Positions 23,378 to 35,881 of a stretch of DNA of 64,000 nt are shown here, piece by piece. The notes beneath the pieces were generated by a model. It worked only from the letters and a program-made list of their open reading frames with translations. It did not search any database and was not told the DNA's origin. The stretch is from Hydractinia symbiolongicarpus (lineage: Eukaryota > Cnidaria > Hydrozoa > Anthoathecata > Hydractiniidae). Location of the stretch: assembly GCF_029227915.1 (NCBI RefSeq), contig NC_079878.1, positions 26,499,501 through 26,563,500 of the forward strand, written 5' to 3'. The position numbers and the translations under genes are program-made. Every line of letters begins with the position of its first letter. The stretch's first letter is position 1.

Positions 23378-26300
23378 ATGCTCCATCGTACCGTTTTAGC
23401 TGCACTTCAATTAGAAGAAGGTTTGGATCTACTACTACAACCTCGGCCCCATTGCTCGATTGTAAAAGGAATGGATTTCGAAGAAAAATATGACGTTCTT
23501 GAGGAGCTAGGAAAGTAGGAAAAGTTATTTGTTTGTTTGTTTGTTTGTTTTTTTCAGCATTTATTAAAGTTTAAAAATGGACAACATCTGCACTTTTTTA
23601 TCCCGAACTTTTAAGCATCCTTTGAAATCACCAAGAATAAAAAATATTTTGTTTTTAAAATATTTTTATAGGGGGATGTTTGGCGTCGTTAAGAAATGCC
23701 GTAACAGAGAAACTGGCGAATACTTTGCCGCTAAAATTGTTCGTAAGACTGCAAAATCTAAGAAAGAAGTGTCTCGTGAAATAGCCATGATGAACCAGTT
23801 ACACCACAAGAAACTCGCTCAAATATATGACGCATATGAAACCAGTAGACAGATGCTTATAATTATGGAGTTGATAGCTGGTGAGGAGTTGTTTGAAAAG
23901 GTTGTGAAAACTGAGCAAACTCTTACAGAGATGCAAGTAGTGAGATACATGCGTCAAATTTTATATGGAGTGCAACATATGCATGAAAAGAGAATAGTTC
24001 ATTTAGATTTGAAGGTATGATGGTTCAACTTATTTTCTCTTAAATATATTTTCTTTACAAATCAGAAGTTCAGAAGTAAATACGTATTCAAGCTTGCTCA
24101 CAGGTAATTTATTTTCCGATCAGCGAGACAAACCACGATAAGTCCTAAGAACGAGGTTGTTAATCTAGGAGTTAAAACTAGTCGTGCGCTTCGTCTAGAA
24201 TTAACCCGCCGCTACTTGTAGCTACCATCTTTAATTCACAGACGAAAAGTTTGGTGTTATAATATTAATTGATACTGTTACCATGACTTTTCTATTTTAG
24301 CCTGAAAACATATTGTGTGTTCATGGTGGTGTACCAGGCTATGAAGAAATAAAATTGATTGACTTTGGCTTAGCGAGAGAGCTGAAACCTGGAGTATCGG
24401 AAAGTGTAATTTGCGGAACACCGGAATTTGTTGGTAAGTATATATCACTACTTGTATATACTCTCATCGGCAAATTAAACGTTCTCGCCCGCAGAGATCT
24501 TTAATATAAACTCTCCTTCCAGGATAATCTTGAAACGCTTAGGTATGCAATTCTTTAATTTACTTGGACGATACGCATCAGTGATTATAGTAACGCCGAG
24601 AATATTCTTTTAGCACCAGAAGTAATTTCTTTTGACCCTGTGTCAATTGCGTCCGACATGTGGTCAATTGGCGTTGTCACGTTTGTCCTACTTAGTGGCA
24701 TCTCACCGTTTCTTGGGGACGACGATACAGAAACGCTACAAAACGTAACGAGTGGGGAGTTTGATTTCGAAGATGAAGACGAAACTTTTGACCATATATC
24801 AGATGAAGCAAAATCCTTCATCGAGAAGTTGATAGTTATGAAACCAACGTGAGTAATTACCTTGACTTTTAATAGAATGGAATGGTCTCTCAGGTAAGCA
24901 AATAAACAAGAAGTCCTGGGAACAAGGTTGTCAACGGATTCCTCACGCAACTGCCGTATTGTAATGATCAAACTTTTCATATATCAGCACACAACACTGA
25001 ATGGGCCCTTTTTTTTTGAAAGAGCGCTCTCTTTATAAACTTGAAGTGAAGTGACTGCCCTACTCGAATAACGGACTTTCGACTTTCCCCTTTCCCCTTT
25101 CCCGTAAAGAATGAGAATGTAATAACCGCCCTCCTCAAAAACGCACTCTTTTTATCTAGATATAAGGCGCTAATTTGAAATAAAGGTGTTAAGAAGAGGC
25201 GCTAATATGGATCTAATAATAAAACATTTCAGCAAAGGCCAAAAAATTATTTTTATTATAAGATAAAGATTGAACACGAAACACTAAGCATAATTCTGAC
25301 CAAATAAATTGGTGTTTTGTTTCCTATCTTTTGCATTTCTTTTCGTTTCAGTAAAAGAATGACAGTTGAGGAATGCTTTCAACACGAATGGCTAAAAGTA
25401 AGACCCTTTTATATCTTTTATCTTTCTCTTAACTATATCTAAAAACAATTTTCGTTCTTATTTCATTATAAATTTAAACATAACTTTAATAAAAGAAAAC
25501 TTCCGCGGTTGTGCAGTTTTTGTCCCTTTTCACGAATAATTTCTAAAATACGCCATCCCCCAAAGTTCTTACTCCCTAATTTTTAATATTCTGGAATGGT
25601 TGTTCCAAATTTTATAATTACGTATAAAAACCATGATTCTTTTTTTTAATTTCTACTCTGTTCTAAATGTTTATTAAAACTAGTGAGAATATCGCAAATT
25701 TCTTTAGGAAGGAGGAACAGAAAACATAGTTGATACTTCAAATTTGAAGAAATATCTGGCCAAACGAAGATGGATGGTATGTTGAACCATCTCGTTGTTT
25801 ACAGATTTTTGTATACATTTTATTTTAATGCCTTATAAAGATTTTCATATTATCTAAGTCAGCGCTGGCGAAGGCTCTCAAGATATCTTAGGGGAGTAAA
25901 GGGGTGGGAGGATGGGAGTTAAAAAATGGAGGTGGTATAGGGATTCAGTGACAATCCGAAAACTTTCTATAACTTTCGAAGAAGGTTTGGTTATGTTGTG
26001 GATAAGATATTTAAGATATTTTTCATCTTGGAGCTTCCACTTCCTAAAACAGCACTGTAACCTTTTTCGTTAGCCTTTACATTTTTCTGCTGACCAAATA
26101 AGGTTAAAAGGGAGTATCACTGACAGGTAACTAATATATTATAACATCGACTATGTTTTAGAAATCTATTAACGCAATTAAAGCGATTGGTCGGTTCTCA
26201 GCAGGATTATCCTTGTTTAACAAACGCAAAGATGAATCAAATCCAAAGATAATTGAACTCCTGGAAGGAAAGGATATGAAAAACAACGAAAGCAACAACA

Positions 26301-27511
26301 ACAACAAGAAAAACGGCGACAACGACACAGTTGATAACGTCGATAGCGAAGAAAACGATAAAAACAACGACAAAAACAACGACAACAATGACAACAACAA
26401 CAAGAAAAAGATCATCGATAACAAAATCAATGACATTGAAATTATCCATAGCAACAACCAAATCACTGAATCTCGAAATATACCGAATCGTGTTGATAAA
26501 GAATCAAAAATCGACAACAATTTCACTGGATGCTCATCAAATACTGATAACGCCGACGAAGTGTCAGCAGCTCTACAAAGGAGAGCAGAAAGACGCAGGA
26601 TTGCACGCGAGGAACGCGAAAAAGAAGAAATTAATAATGTCTTGTTCAACGGTATGTGTGATATCACATCGCAGTCGAAGAAAACGACTAACGATTCAAG
26701 CGATGATATTGGTCAAAAATCCCAAGATATTAAACAGAAATCGTTTAACGAATTAGATGAAAAAATGCATGATAAAGTTTCTAGAATTGATAAAAATATC
26801 AGAGATTCTGAAGTAGTAACAGATAAGAACAATAATGAAGTTAGTTTGGAGAACGACGAAAAAGTGCTAGCAGAAAATAACAACATTCTCAAAAACCACA
26901 CCTTAAACTGCAATGGAATAAACAACATAAAATTGAATGAAGAAACAAAATCAAATAATGAGATTTTATTACAACAAAAAGAAAAACAAACTAACAACTT
27001 TCCAAAACCAGAAAATTATTCGAAAAAAAACAGTAACAAAAAGAACGGCTTGATTCAGGAGGACCACAATAATAATAACAATAATAACAATAATAATTAT
27101 CAAAAAGAAAAGAAAAATTCTCGCCTTGAATGTTCGCCACCCGAAGTTGATAACACAAAAAGAAGAGGCTCCCTATTCTCCATCTTTAACAAGGGAAAAC
27201 CAAACAATGTATCCATGGCAACAGATTTAAAATATGGTATCCACTCCCCAATTACTGACCGAAGAAGATCTACAGGTAACGTGTTGAAACGAATTAAAAC
27301 AATAGACGAAATTAAAATCAGTACACCTGAAAAAAAACCGTTAGCTTTCCAAAGAGGAGAAACACTCCGAAAAAGTTTGAAAAAATTCGATTCTTCTGAT
27401 GTAGACAGTTCAAAAAATACTGATCGGAATAATTTAAGAAAACAAAGCATGCCTAACATTAGAGTTCAAAAAGGGAGCGTTAAAAACAGAGTCGCAGCAT
27501 TTCAAGGGTAA
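23378..27511 (+). CDS. Myosin-light-chain-kinase-like Ser/Thr kinase, seven exons, long Asn-rich tail
   Basis: Exons 23378-23514, 23672-24014, 24301-24433, 24614-24848, 25352-25397, 25708-25776 and 26162-27511 join in frame to about 770 residues. Kinase landmarks: Gly loop GKGMFGVV (from 46), ATP-binding K67 in AAKIV, catalytic HLDLKPEN with D158, DFG with D181, APEVI (205-209), and the helix ending HEWLK (294-298). Next come LKKYLAKRRWMKSINAIKAI and GRFS (about 311-334), which closely follow the calmodulin-binding autoinhibitory segment of smooth-muscle MLCK, so calcium/calmodulin control is inferred. The last 430 residues are one exon of Asn/Lys/Asp-rich low complexity. No Ig or Fn3 domains are seen on either side, unlike vertebrate MLCK or titin-type kinases. 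The final GGGTAAC could be the stop TAA or a splice donor, so the C-terminus is uncertain; coding exons upstream of 23378 cannot be excluded. Confidence 0.88.
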
Positions 27512-28210
27512 CAAACAAGAACTTTTCCATAATAATGGAAAATTAGAAGAGTTTGTTCGGGTGTGTATGGAGTAGTACTTTGAAACCATACCGTTTGTAC
27601 CGTAAAGCGTAAAAGAGACTGAGAAAAAAAAGAAGTCTGTTGCATTTGGTTGGACTTATTTTTGTGGGTAATTAGCCACTATATATAGCTATCCTTTTTT
27701 ACCGCATAATAAGAACAAATCCAATGGTTTTGCCACCAAGAATCCTTGCTAATAATTTTTTTATATTTTAAAGTATTTTGTTTTAATAATTTTCTCATTT
27801 TTTTTCTTGTGTTGTAAATTGTATTAACTAACTGTATTGATTGAACTTTGTTGCCTTTGGGAATACCAGGCGGCTGTTATGTGGTTCTTGATGTCGAGAC
27901 GTCGGAAATAATCGTCCTAAATGTTCTTAGCTTTAATTTACGACATTTGCTCACTCGCCATCAGTTTTCTCCCCATAGCTATTTTTGTTGGTTTGGCTGG
28001 TTTTCGTCACCTTATGACGATTTTGTTACTCAGAGCCGAAAGAAGTTTGGACCGATACGATATCAATGTGAGAAATTATTGCGTCCAAAAATTTGTGGAT
28101 TGGCGTTTCGTTCACATATGATAGCTTTCTTGTTTATTAAAGTTTTGATTAATGTTAAATGTCAGCCGTGGTGCAAGAATTTCCAGACTGTAGGGCAAGG
28201 GCTTACATTC
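27512..28210. other. Downstream of the kinase gene
   Basis: No gene that I can support. An open frame at 27921-28121 (66 residues, hydrophobic N-terminal half, ATG directly after a stop) might be a small membrane protein, but nothing recognisable supports it. Confidence 0.3.
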
Positions 28211-28467
28211 TAAGTTTATCTAGACCCGAGTAGGAAATTTTGCATCTTCGGTTTCTGTCTCCTGAAAAGAAAGAACGACTGTTTGCGATAGGAGTTAAAA
28301 CGAACTGCCACAAGAAGACTAAAGGCGTGAGAACGTTAGAAGGACTGGGGACTAAGAGAAGCGAATATAAACACTAAAAAAATCTAGCACTCCAATTATG
28401 GACAAAATTATTTTAACAAACTCATTTTTTTTCGTCATTTCTTAAAGTTGGCTACACAGGTAGAACA
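28211..28467 (+). repeat. 257-bp direct repeat A, left copy
   Basis: It begins TAAGTTTATCTAGACCC and ends GTAGAACA. By eye it is identical over its full length to 29946-30202. The two copies bracket the unit at 28468-29945 exactly. Confidence 0.9.
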
Positions 28468-29945
28468 TTTTCTGATCTCTTTTATTTATCAGAAAAAAAG
28501 ATTTTTTCATGTCATTGAAAGTAAGCAAACTGAAGGATTTTTCTCATATTACTTTTATACTAAAAAACGCACTAAACAACTCTTTCATGAAAGGTATCAT
28601 AAATTTTTGAGAATTTTTTTGTTCATTTTGCTCTTAGCCTCATTTTAAAAAACCTTTGTTACGTTTTCTACTATTTCTATCAATTTTGACATTTTTTAGC
28701 ATTTATGAATAAACACACACCTTCTACATTGTCTTTATTCTTTTCTATTTTTATTATTTTGTAACTTTGCTAGGATTTCGAGAAAAATTATTATCTACTG
28801 TACTTCATGTTATGTAGTCATGTGTTTTTTACAGCAAGTTTTGTCACTTCCCGCCGATTAACTTTGAAAATTATTAAATTCTACTAAATCTTTCAAAGCA
28901 CTAAAACCTTCTATTTTTTATTTTCAGTTCAAAGCACAAATTTACGTCAAAAAAAAGTTTGTTGACTAACTTTTTAGTTAAGGCAAAAAGTTTGGGGAAA
29001 GATCTTGGTCGGGTCATAAAGTTGGGTAAGATTTTGGTCATATAAATTTAGTAACCGAACCGACTTTCTACCGTTCTATCCAAAAAGAAATATAAGTCAA
29101 AACAAACTGAGGGAGTTATTATTTCCTAGGAAATGTTGACTCTAGGGGGTAACAATTCACTATTTTATTATGACTGGGAAGTTATTATTAACTAGTTTAT
29201 CTTAACTGGGGGGTCATTATAAACTAGTTTATTATGACTAGGGAGTCATTATTAAGGGGAGTTAATAATTCAGGTGACACCGGACAACATAATTTTGTTG
29301 GTTTAGTCACGAAATAGAACGATATGTTTAAACAAAGGTCTAAACAAAGAGAATTAATAATTTACCTTTATTATTTATAATATTTTGATACTTTAGTTAA
29401 TCCTGAAACAAAATCTGCAACAAATTGCTTAACAGCTTCTTTGTCTCAACACACACAGTTGCTATATACTTACCAACTGTATTTTCTACACTGATCGCAG
29501 AGAGTCGCATTGAGCGGTGTTGATTCAATTCTACCCGTGATTGACGAACTCTTCTGTGGTTTTATCCCCGTTGAGAGTTGCCAATGTCTCGTCTATAAAT
29601 TCCATCGAGAGAGAAATTTACCGCCAGAGCAGTTGGAATACCGGCTACCGAAACATTATCTGCGAAGTGTGCGAAAAGCGACGGTTAAGTGTAGTATATG
29701 GCGCATAAAAAAATGGAAGCGAGATGTAAAACAACTGTTTAAATGTGGAGCTTTTGTTAAAGTGTGGAGCGACTGGTTTTGTGTGGAGCGACTGTTTACG
29801 GAAAGACCGCCCTGTCGGCGTTAAATAATGTTTATTTCACGCTGGCGAGAAATCATTTAACAGAATTTGCTATTTTTCACTTTCTTTTTAGTATAGCTTG
29901 TGATTTTTTTTTCTTCATTATGAAAATAAAAATTCACCTTTGTTG
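28468..29945 (+). repeat. Dispersed repeat unit X, copy 1
   Basis: About 1.48 kb, over 90 percent alike by eye to 33234-34665. It starts TTTTCTGATCTC just after AACA and ends CCTTTGTTGT. It lacks inverted ends. A block at 29157-29270 consists of about three 32-base units (ACTAGTTTATTATGACT, then GGGGAGTTATTATTA). An open frame at 29510-29824 lacks an ATG (it opens with TTG after a stop), so it is not called as a gene. Compared with copy 2 there is an internal short duplication of GTGTGGAGCGACTG near 29765-29800. I cannot assign X to a known transposon class. Confidence 0.85.
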
Positions 29946-30202
29946 TAAGTTTATCTAGACCCGAGTAGGAAATTTTGCATCTTCGGTTTCTGTCTCCTGA
30001 AAAGAAAGAACGACTGTTTGCGATAGGAGTTAAAACGAACTGCCACAAGAAGACTAAAGGCGTGAGAACGTTAGAAGGACTGGGGACTAAGAGAAGCGAA
30101 TATAAACACTAAAAAAATCTAGCACTCCAATTATGGACAAAATTATTTTAACAAACTCATTTTTTTTCGTCATTTCTTAAAGTTGGCTACACAGGTAGAA
30201 CA
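29946..30202 (+). repeat. 257-bp direct repeat A, right copy
   Basis: Same sequence as 28211-28467. Its left side follows the last base of unit X and its right side continues into unrelated sequence (GGTGGACAGCG). Confidence 0.9.
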
Positions 30203-32052
30203 GGTGGACAGCGTTAAAAAATTTTCAGTGGCATTCTCTGGCGCTCTTGAACAACGAAATAATCCACGTTGGGATTAAGTTTAAGTTCAAGATTTTAGAT
30301 TTAACCAAAGATAACCTAAATTCCAAAGTCCGTTGTCAATATCCAAAATGCGCCAAATTTGATATAAAATTCAACTACCTGTGGCGTTAAAATTGGTAAC
30401 AAGCTGTCTTCTCTCATTATATTTTTTCCATGGTTGCTGTAGTTTCGTCTCTTAATCGCCTCAAATGACCACATCATGAATATTACAAAACACAACAAAT
30501 GCCCAATTTTATGCAATCATGGTCGACACAAAGAACGATCTTACCCCTAAGTTGTTACCTTATAAGATGCTTTTTTTCTTTTATTCGTGAGTCAATGAAA
30601 GAAAAATGGATATTTTTTTTTCAAATGTATTTTGTAAATACATTTGTAAATACTTTCGACGCACAAAAAACACATTTACATCCCTTCTTTTTTCATCCGT
30701 TTTTCTCAACATAGAGAATCAGGATTTGCAGGTATAGTCATTTTTGTTACAGAATGTAAGAATTAAAGTGAGTGAGAAAAATGTATGGTAAACTATCAGT
30801 GATATGTTCCAGCAGTGTTTCTCGCTCACAAGATCCCTAATACCAAGTCAATAAATAAATACATCATCGGACTATCAGTTCACAGTACAAAAACTGTAAT
30901 TTAGAAAAACTATCCATTAGCCGTGGAAAGATACACGCTTTTTCGCCTTTGCTATATCGTTATTTCATTTATTCTTCTTCGCCTGTTAGCATGGAGTAAT
31001 TGAATTGCACTACCGGGTGTCTGGGAAAGCTGTAGCTACGCATTTATTTAACAGACAGAACAGAAATGGAGATTTAAAATTCTGGGAAACGTACATTGAA
31101 AGGATTTCAAAATTGAATTGCATTTCGACGTGTGAAGTAAATCGAATGATGGAATTTCTATAATTGTTTGAAAAAGCAGCTGGTTAGGAAAGTTTCTCAT
31201 AAAAAACCATCTATTTTTATCAACGTTGACGGATTAAGATGGCAGTTTCGTTTGCAATTCACGTGGATCCTTTCTTTCATAGAAAGATGTATTGATATAA
31301 TAACCAGATGATCATATAAAAAAATAATCAGGACAAAACAAAGAATTTAACATTAAATAAAACATGAGAAAAATCTTTTGGCTTGTTAAGTCAGAGTATA
31401 TTTCTACAAAAGGAATTTTGTTTTTTTCTTAACAAACAACGATACAGCCTTTGTCGATGGATGGAAAAGGTCTAGCATACTAGGGGGCTGTTGATGTGAG
31501 GTGAGCTGGCAAGGTTAAGCAGAATGAAGAAACTCACGAAGTTTGTTTATATATTTTACATCGCGTTCTAAAAAAAATTTAAATTCTTCAAAAAAAAGTA
31601 ATCCATGAGAATGCTTAGTAATGCTTATTTTGTGAAAACAAGGATAGTTATTGTTTCCCATGCATATAATGCAATATATTATTTTTTTACCAATAGTTGA
31701 TACCTTTATATCATGAACAAATATAAAAGAGTCAGCTCTAAGATCACGCAAAATTTTGACTGCCATGTTCTGATGTAAGAGACATTTCTCGAAACTGTTT
31801 CGAAATTTTTGAAGGAAACCCTGCTAATGTAATTGACGAAATATCTTTTTGATAAAATTAGGGAGGCTCAGGAAAGTTATAAAACATTCAGATATTGTTC
31901 ATAAACATAACTAAACCCTTTACAATCATTTTCCTGCCTCTGTCTGACCTGATTTCTTAATTCATCGATATTTTGGGGGATTTTTTTTGAGCAACATTTC
32001 ATCAACAATGATCACAAATTGGATTGACGGAGAGTTAGATATTAATAATATG
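30203..32052. other. Gene-free stretch
   Basis: No exon or repeat recognised. Open frames at 30316-30516 (minus), 30499-30714 and 31515-31766 (minus) carry no motif. Confidence 0.35.
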
Positions 32053-32501
32053 CAGTGGACTCTCTCTATATCGAACCCGTAAATGACCAAAAAATTTGTT
32101 CAAGTAGAGAATTCTCATACAAATTGAAATTTTTGTTAACAAAGCAAAAGGGAGTATCAAAAGTATATTAAAGGTCCATTAGACTCAAATTATAAAGTTC
32201 AAAAAACCTGTAATATCTTTTTGTTTGAGAGTCTTTTGATTTCACATAGCCATTCCAAGCTAAAAATAGGTCTTTTCCTCTGCCCACCTTCGTCATCAAC
32301 TTCTGATCTTAACGGCTTTTTCACAGCAGGATCAAATATTTCTTCGAATTATGTCTGTACAAACCAGAGTTTTGTTTTCAAGTTTCCTTTTGACCTTTGA
32401 CATCTTGACAATCAAGAAAAACAAAGCCTACTATTTTCCTTGATTTGTATCCACATTTCAAATTTTCGAATGTTTTGAGTGCATATAAAGAAAGTCTACT
32501 G
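32053..32501. mobile_element. Probable mariner-type inverted-repeat element (MITE)
   Basis: The left end CAGTGGACTCTCTCTATAT resembles the CAGT-starting ends of Tc1/mariner-superfamily elements. The right end, reversed, reads CAGTAGACTTTCTTTATAT and matches it at about three quarters of the first 25 positions. The element is about 450 bases, with no transposase frame. A TA target duplication is not clean. Confidence 0.5.
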
Positions 32502-33233
32502 TATAAAGTAGTCCGTAACCTGCTTTTCTTTAACACACACACACACGGAAACAGAATACGGGTAGTGCTAGCACAGACACTAACTGGGTGATCCGGCATT
32601 GAACATTAGGTTAAGCGTGTCGCATATCAGCGTGATAGTACAAGTAAGCGGTGTGTCGCACGACTAGCGGAGCGCTTACAACAGTAAAGAATTATCAACT
32701 TGGACTCAAAAAATAATTCTGCTGCCCTAGAGGTTATGTTCACGTATTTGAAGTGAACATAACCCCCAGCTTTGAAATACATTCTGGTGTTTTTTTTTTA
32801 TATGTCAGGTTCTCGCGACAGCGCGGTTTTTTTCGTCGCAGTAGCTCCACAGACAATACGACACTAAGCTTCATTGTTCCCCTACACTTATTTGGTGATT
32901 TTAACAGAGGTTCAGCACCATAACGTGTGCTCCACATCTAAATACTTTCTAGACGTCGTCTTAAACCGTTGCTCCCTACTAAGTTATCGGTTATCGGTGT
33001 AGCAGACTATTCTAACTCCCTGTGAAAGATGATTAACGGGGTCAAAATAAATTAGAGAATAATAACTCACCTAGAGTAAAAATAACCTAGTAAATAAGGA
33101 CTCCACCAGTTACTAGACACTCCCTTTATTTTTTAAAGAGAAGTTCAAAGGCAAAGCCACTTAGTGAAATTAAAGTATATTTTCTATTTCTATGAGCAGG
33201 TTTAAAGTTTTCATGCTTTTGTATTCTACAACA
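32502..33233. other. Stretch between repeats
   Basis: No gene. A short CA run occurs near 32535. Near 33050-33115 the words CCTAGTAAATAA and CCAGTTACTAG resemble, in reverse orientation, the 32-base units inside X, but the match is loose. Confidence 0.3.
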
Positions 33234-34665
33234 TTTTTTGATCTCTTTTATTTATCAGAAAAAAAGCTTTTTTCATGTCATTGAAAGTACTAAAAATACA
33301 CACTAAACAACTCTTTCATGAAAAAAGGTATCACAAATTACCAAGAGAATTTTTTTGTTCATTTTGCTCTTAGCCTCATTTTAAAAACCCTATGTTACGT
33401 TTTCTACTATTTCTATCAATTTTGACATTTTTTAGCATTTATGAATAAACACACACCTTGTACATTGTCTTTATTCTTTTTTATTTTTATTATTTTGTAA
33501 CTTTGCTAGGATTTCGAGAAAAATTATTATCTACTGTACTTCATGTTATGTAGTCATGTGTTTTTTACAGCAAGTTTTGTCACTTCCCGCCGATTAACTT
33601 TGAAAATTATTAAATTCTACTAAATCTTTCAAAGCACTAAAAATTTCTATTTTTTATTTTCAGTTCAAAGCACAAATTTACGTCAAAAAAAAGTTTGTTG
33701 ACTAACTTTTTAGTTAAGGCAAAAATTTTGGGGAAAGATCTTGGTAGGGTCATAAAGTTTGGTAAAATTTTGGTCATAATTTAGTAACTCAACCGACTTT
33801 CTACCGTTCTATCCAAAAGAAATATAAGGGAGTCAAAACAAACTGAGGGAGTTATTATTTCCTAGAAAATGTAATAATAGAAAAGGTAATAATTCACTAG
33901 TTTATTATGACTGGGGAGTTATTATTAACTAGTTTATCTTAACTTGGGGGTCATTATAAACTAGTTTATTATGACTAGGGAGTCATTATTAAGGGGAGTT
34001 AATAATTCCGGTGACACCGGACAACATAATTTTGTTGGTTTAGTCACGAAATAAAAAGATATGTTTGAACCAAGGTCTAAAACAAACAGAATTAATAATT
34101 TACCTTTATTATTTATAGCATTTTGATACTTTAGTTAATCCTGAAACAAAATCTGCAACAAATTGCTTAACAGCTTCTTTGTCTCAACACATACAGTTGC
34201 TATATACTTACCAACTGTATTTTCTACACTGATCGCAGAGAGTCGCATTGAGCGGTGTTGATTCAATTCTACCCGTGATTGACGAACTCTTCTGTGGTTT
34301 TATCCCCGTTGAGAGTTGCCAATGTCTCGTGTATAAATTCCATCGAGAGAGAAATTTACCGCCAGAGCAGTTGGAATACCGGCTACCGAAACATTATCTG
34401 CGAAGTGTGCGAAAAGCGACGGTTAAGTGTAGTATATGGCGCATAAAAAAATGGAAGCGAGATGTAAAACAACTGTTTAAATGTGGAGCTTTTGTTAAAG
34501 TGTGGAGCGACTGTTTACGGAAAGACCGCCCTGTCGGCGTTAAATAATGTTTATTTCACGCTGGCGAGAAATCATTTAACAGAATTTGCTATTTTTCACT
34601 TTCTTTTTAGTATAGCTTGTGATTTTTTTTTCTTTATTATGAAAATAAAAATTTACCTTTGTTGT
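33234..34665 (+). repeat. Dispersed repeat unit X, copy 2
   Basis: Same unit and orientation as 28468-29945 and 1432 bases long; it also follows AACA and ends at CCTTTGTTGT. It is not bracketed by repeat A. The 32-base units lie at about 33896-34008, and the TTG-started open frame is at 34248-34547 with almost the same residues until the copy-1 duplication. The copies differ by scattered substitutions and small indels, including a shorter stretch near 33290. Confidence 0.85.
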
Positions 34666-35178
34666 ATTTTTGCATAGTTATATCGTGCCAAAATGAAATA
34701 ATTTTGCGTTTACACAGTAAAATTATGTATAAAGAGAATTCAAGAATCTAAAGCAAAATTTTAGGTTCGTTTACACATATTCTTTTCACGCAGGCGTAAA
34801 CACTTACTTAGGTTTAGCAGTTTTAACCGAAATAAAAAAAACCCTGGGAATAAGGTTGATTTTAAACCCATGTAAGTTGCGCTTTTTGGTAAGTGCACAT
34901 GTTTGAAAGTCACGGACACAAAAGGATCAGCTCTAAAGGGTCCCTCCTGTGAAGTTTAAACCCGAAGTGAAACATCATGAAAACAGTCGCACTTTTCACT
35001 GGCGTGTGGAATTTTACATTCGTGTTCATATCATAGTACAATACTGCCAAGTTTTATCACTTTCGGTATGATCCTAAAAAAGACAACCCATGGTTAAAAT
35101 TTAGGACATTTGAGCTTGGACGATAATCTTCTTTTTAAAAAAATTGAGGTGTACTGTATCAAAAATATCTGAACTACA

Positions 35179-35253
35179 GCAACCTCGTTCCAAGGGCATT
35201 TTGCCTTTCCGTAATAACGGCTCAGGGGCCACAAGACCCTGGGGACGGGGATG
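35179..35253. repeat. Foldback element with CAACCTCGTTCCAAGGGC arm
   Basis: The left arm CAACCTCGTTCCAAGGGC pairs with the right arm GACCCTGGGGACGGGGATG around a loop. It is the third full copy of the family at 3386 and 17784, and the most diverged of the three. Confidence 0.55.
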
Positions 35254-35829
35254 GAACTACAGCTGCAATAACTACAATCTAAAACTTTAACAAGATTTTT
35301 TTTCATCAAGCACATCAGGCACAGGCACGTCTATAATTTTAAGCATCACTATGAAAATAATGGTATCCGTCGTGCGTTGAAGGTTTCACGCACAGTTTTT
35401 TTCGATCTTCCGCAGTGTAAGTCAATTGCTTCATGCAAATTGGCGTACAAGGATGCACGAATATCTAACCAAGGATAGTAGTAACAAAAGAGTTTCCATA
35501 AATTATACCGACGGGTGCTTCTCTAGAGAGCTTCCCCCACATTCCCCACTGTATGTATAGGGAAGGCAGGGATGTAAAGGGTCCTGAAAATTTTTTTTTG
35601 ATGACAGTTATTAGTTTTACACAAACAACAGAAAAACATGTGTTTATGTGAACGTTTCTGATTATATGACGTAAACAAAATTTAAAAGCATGGCTGTATG
35701 TTGTGCATGATTTGAACTTTTGTGCTTCATCACCAAATATGGAGTTCGGTTTTTTTTTATAATTCTTTCTTCTTATCTATAGAAATAAAAACTAGGGTAA
35801 TGATATTGAAATGTAAAATATATAAAAAA

Positions 35830-35881
35830 AATAAATAAATAAAAAGTAAATAAATAAATAAATGAATGAATGAATAAATGA
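35830..35881 (+). repeat. AAAT/GAAT microsatellite
   Basis: Tandem AAAT units grade into GAAT units. Confidence 0.8.

Noticed and set aside
26158-26997. Ser/Leu- and Val-rich frames antisense to the kinase tail
   Set aside because: They are shadows of the AAC/GAC-rich coding exon on the plus strand.
27848-28213. 121-residue frame and a 66-residue hydrophobic frame (27921-28121)
   Set aside because: They overlap in different frames with no recognisable domain; kept only as a remark.
29510-29824. Frame shared by both copies of unit X as a protein gene
   Set aside because: It opens with TTG directly after a stop and lacks an ATG; conservation is explained by recent duplication of X.
28211-30202. 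LTR retrotransposon with 257-bp LTRs
   Set aside because: There is no TG...CA termini, primer-binding site or polyprotein, and the other copy of the interior lacks the repeats.
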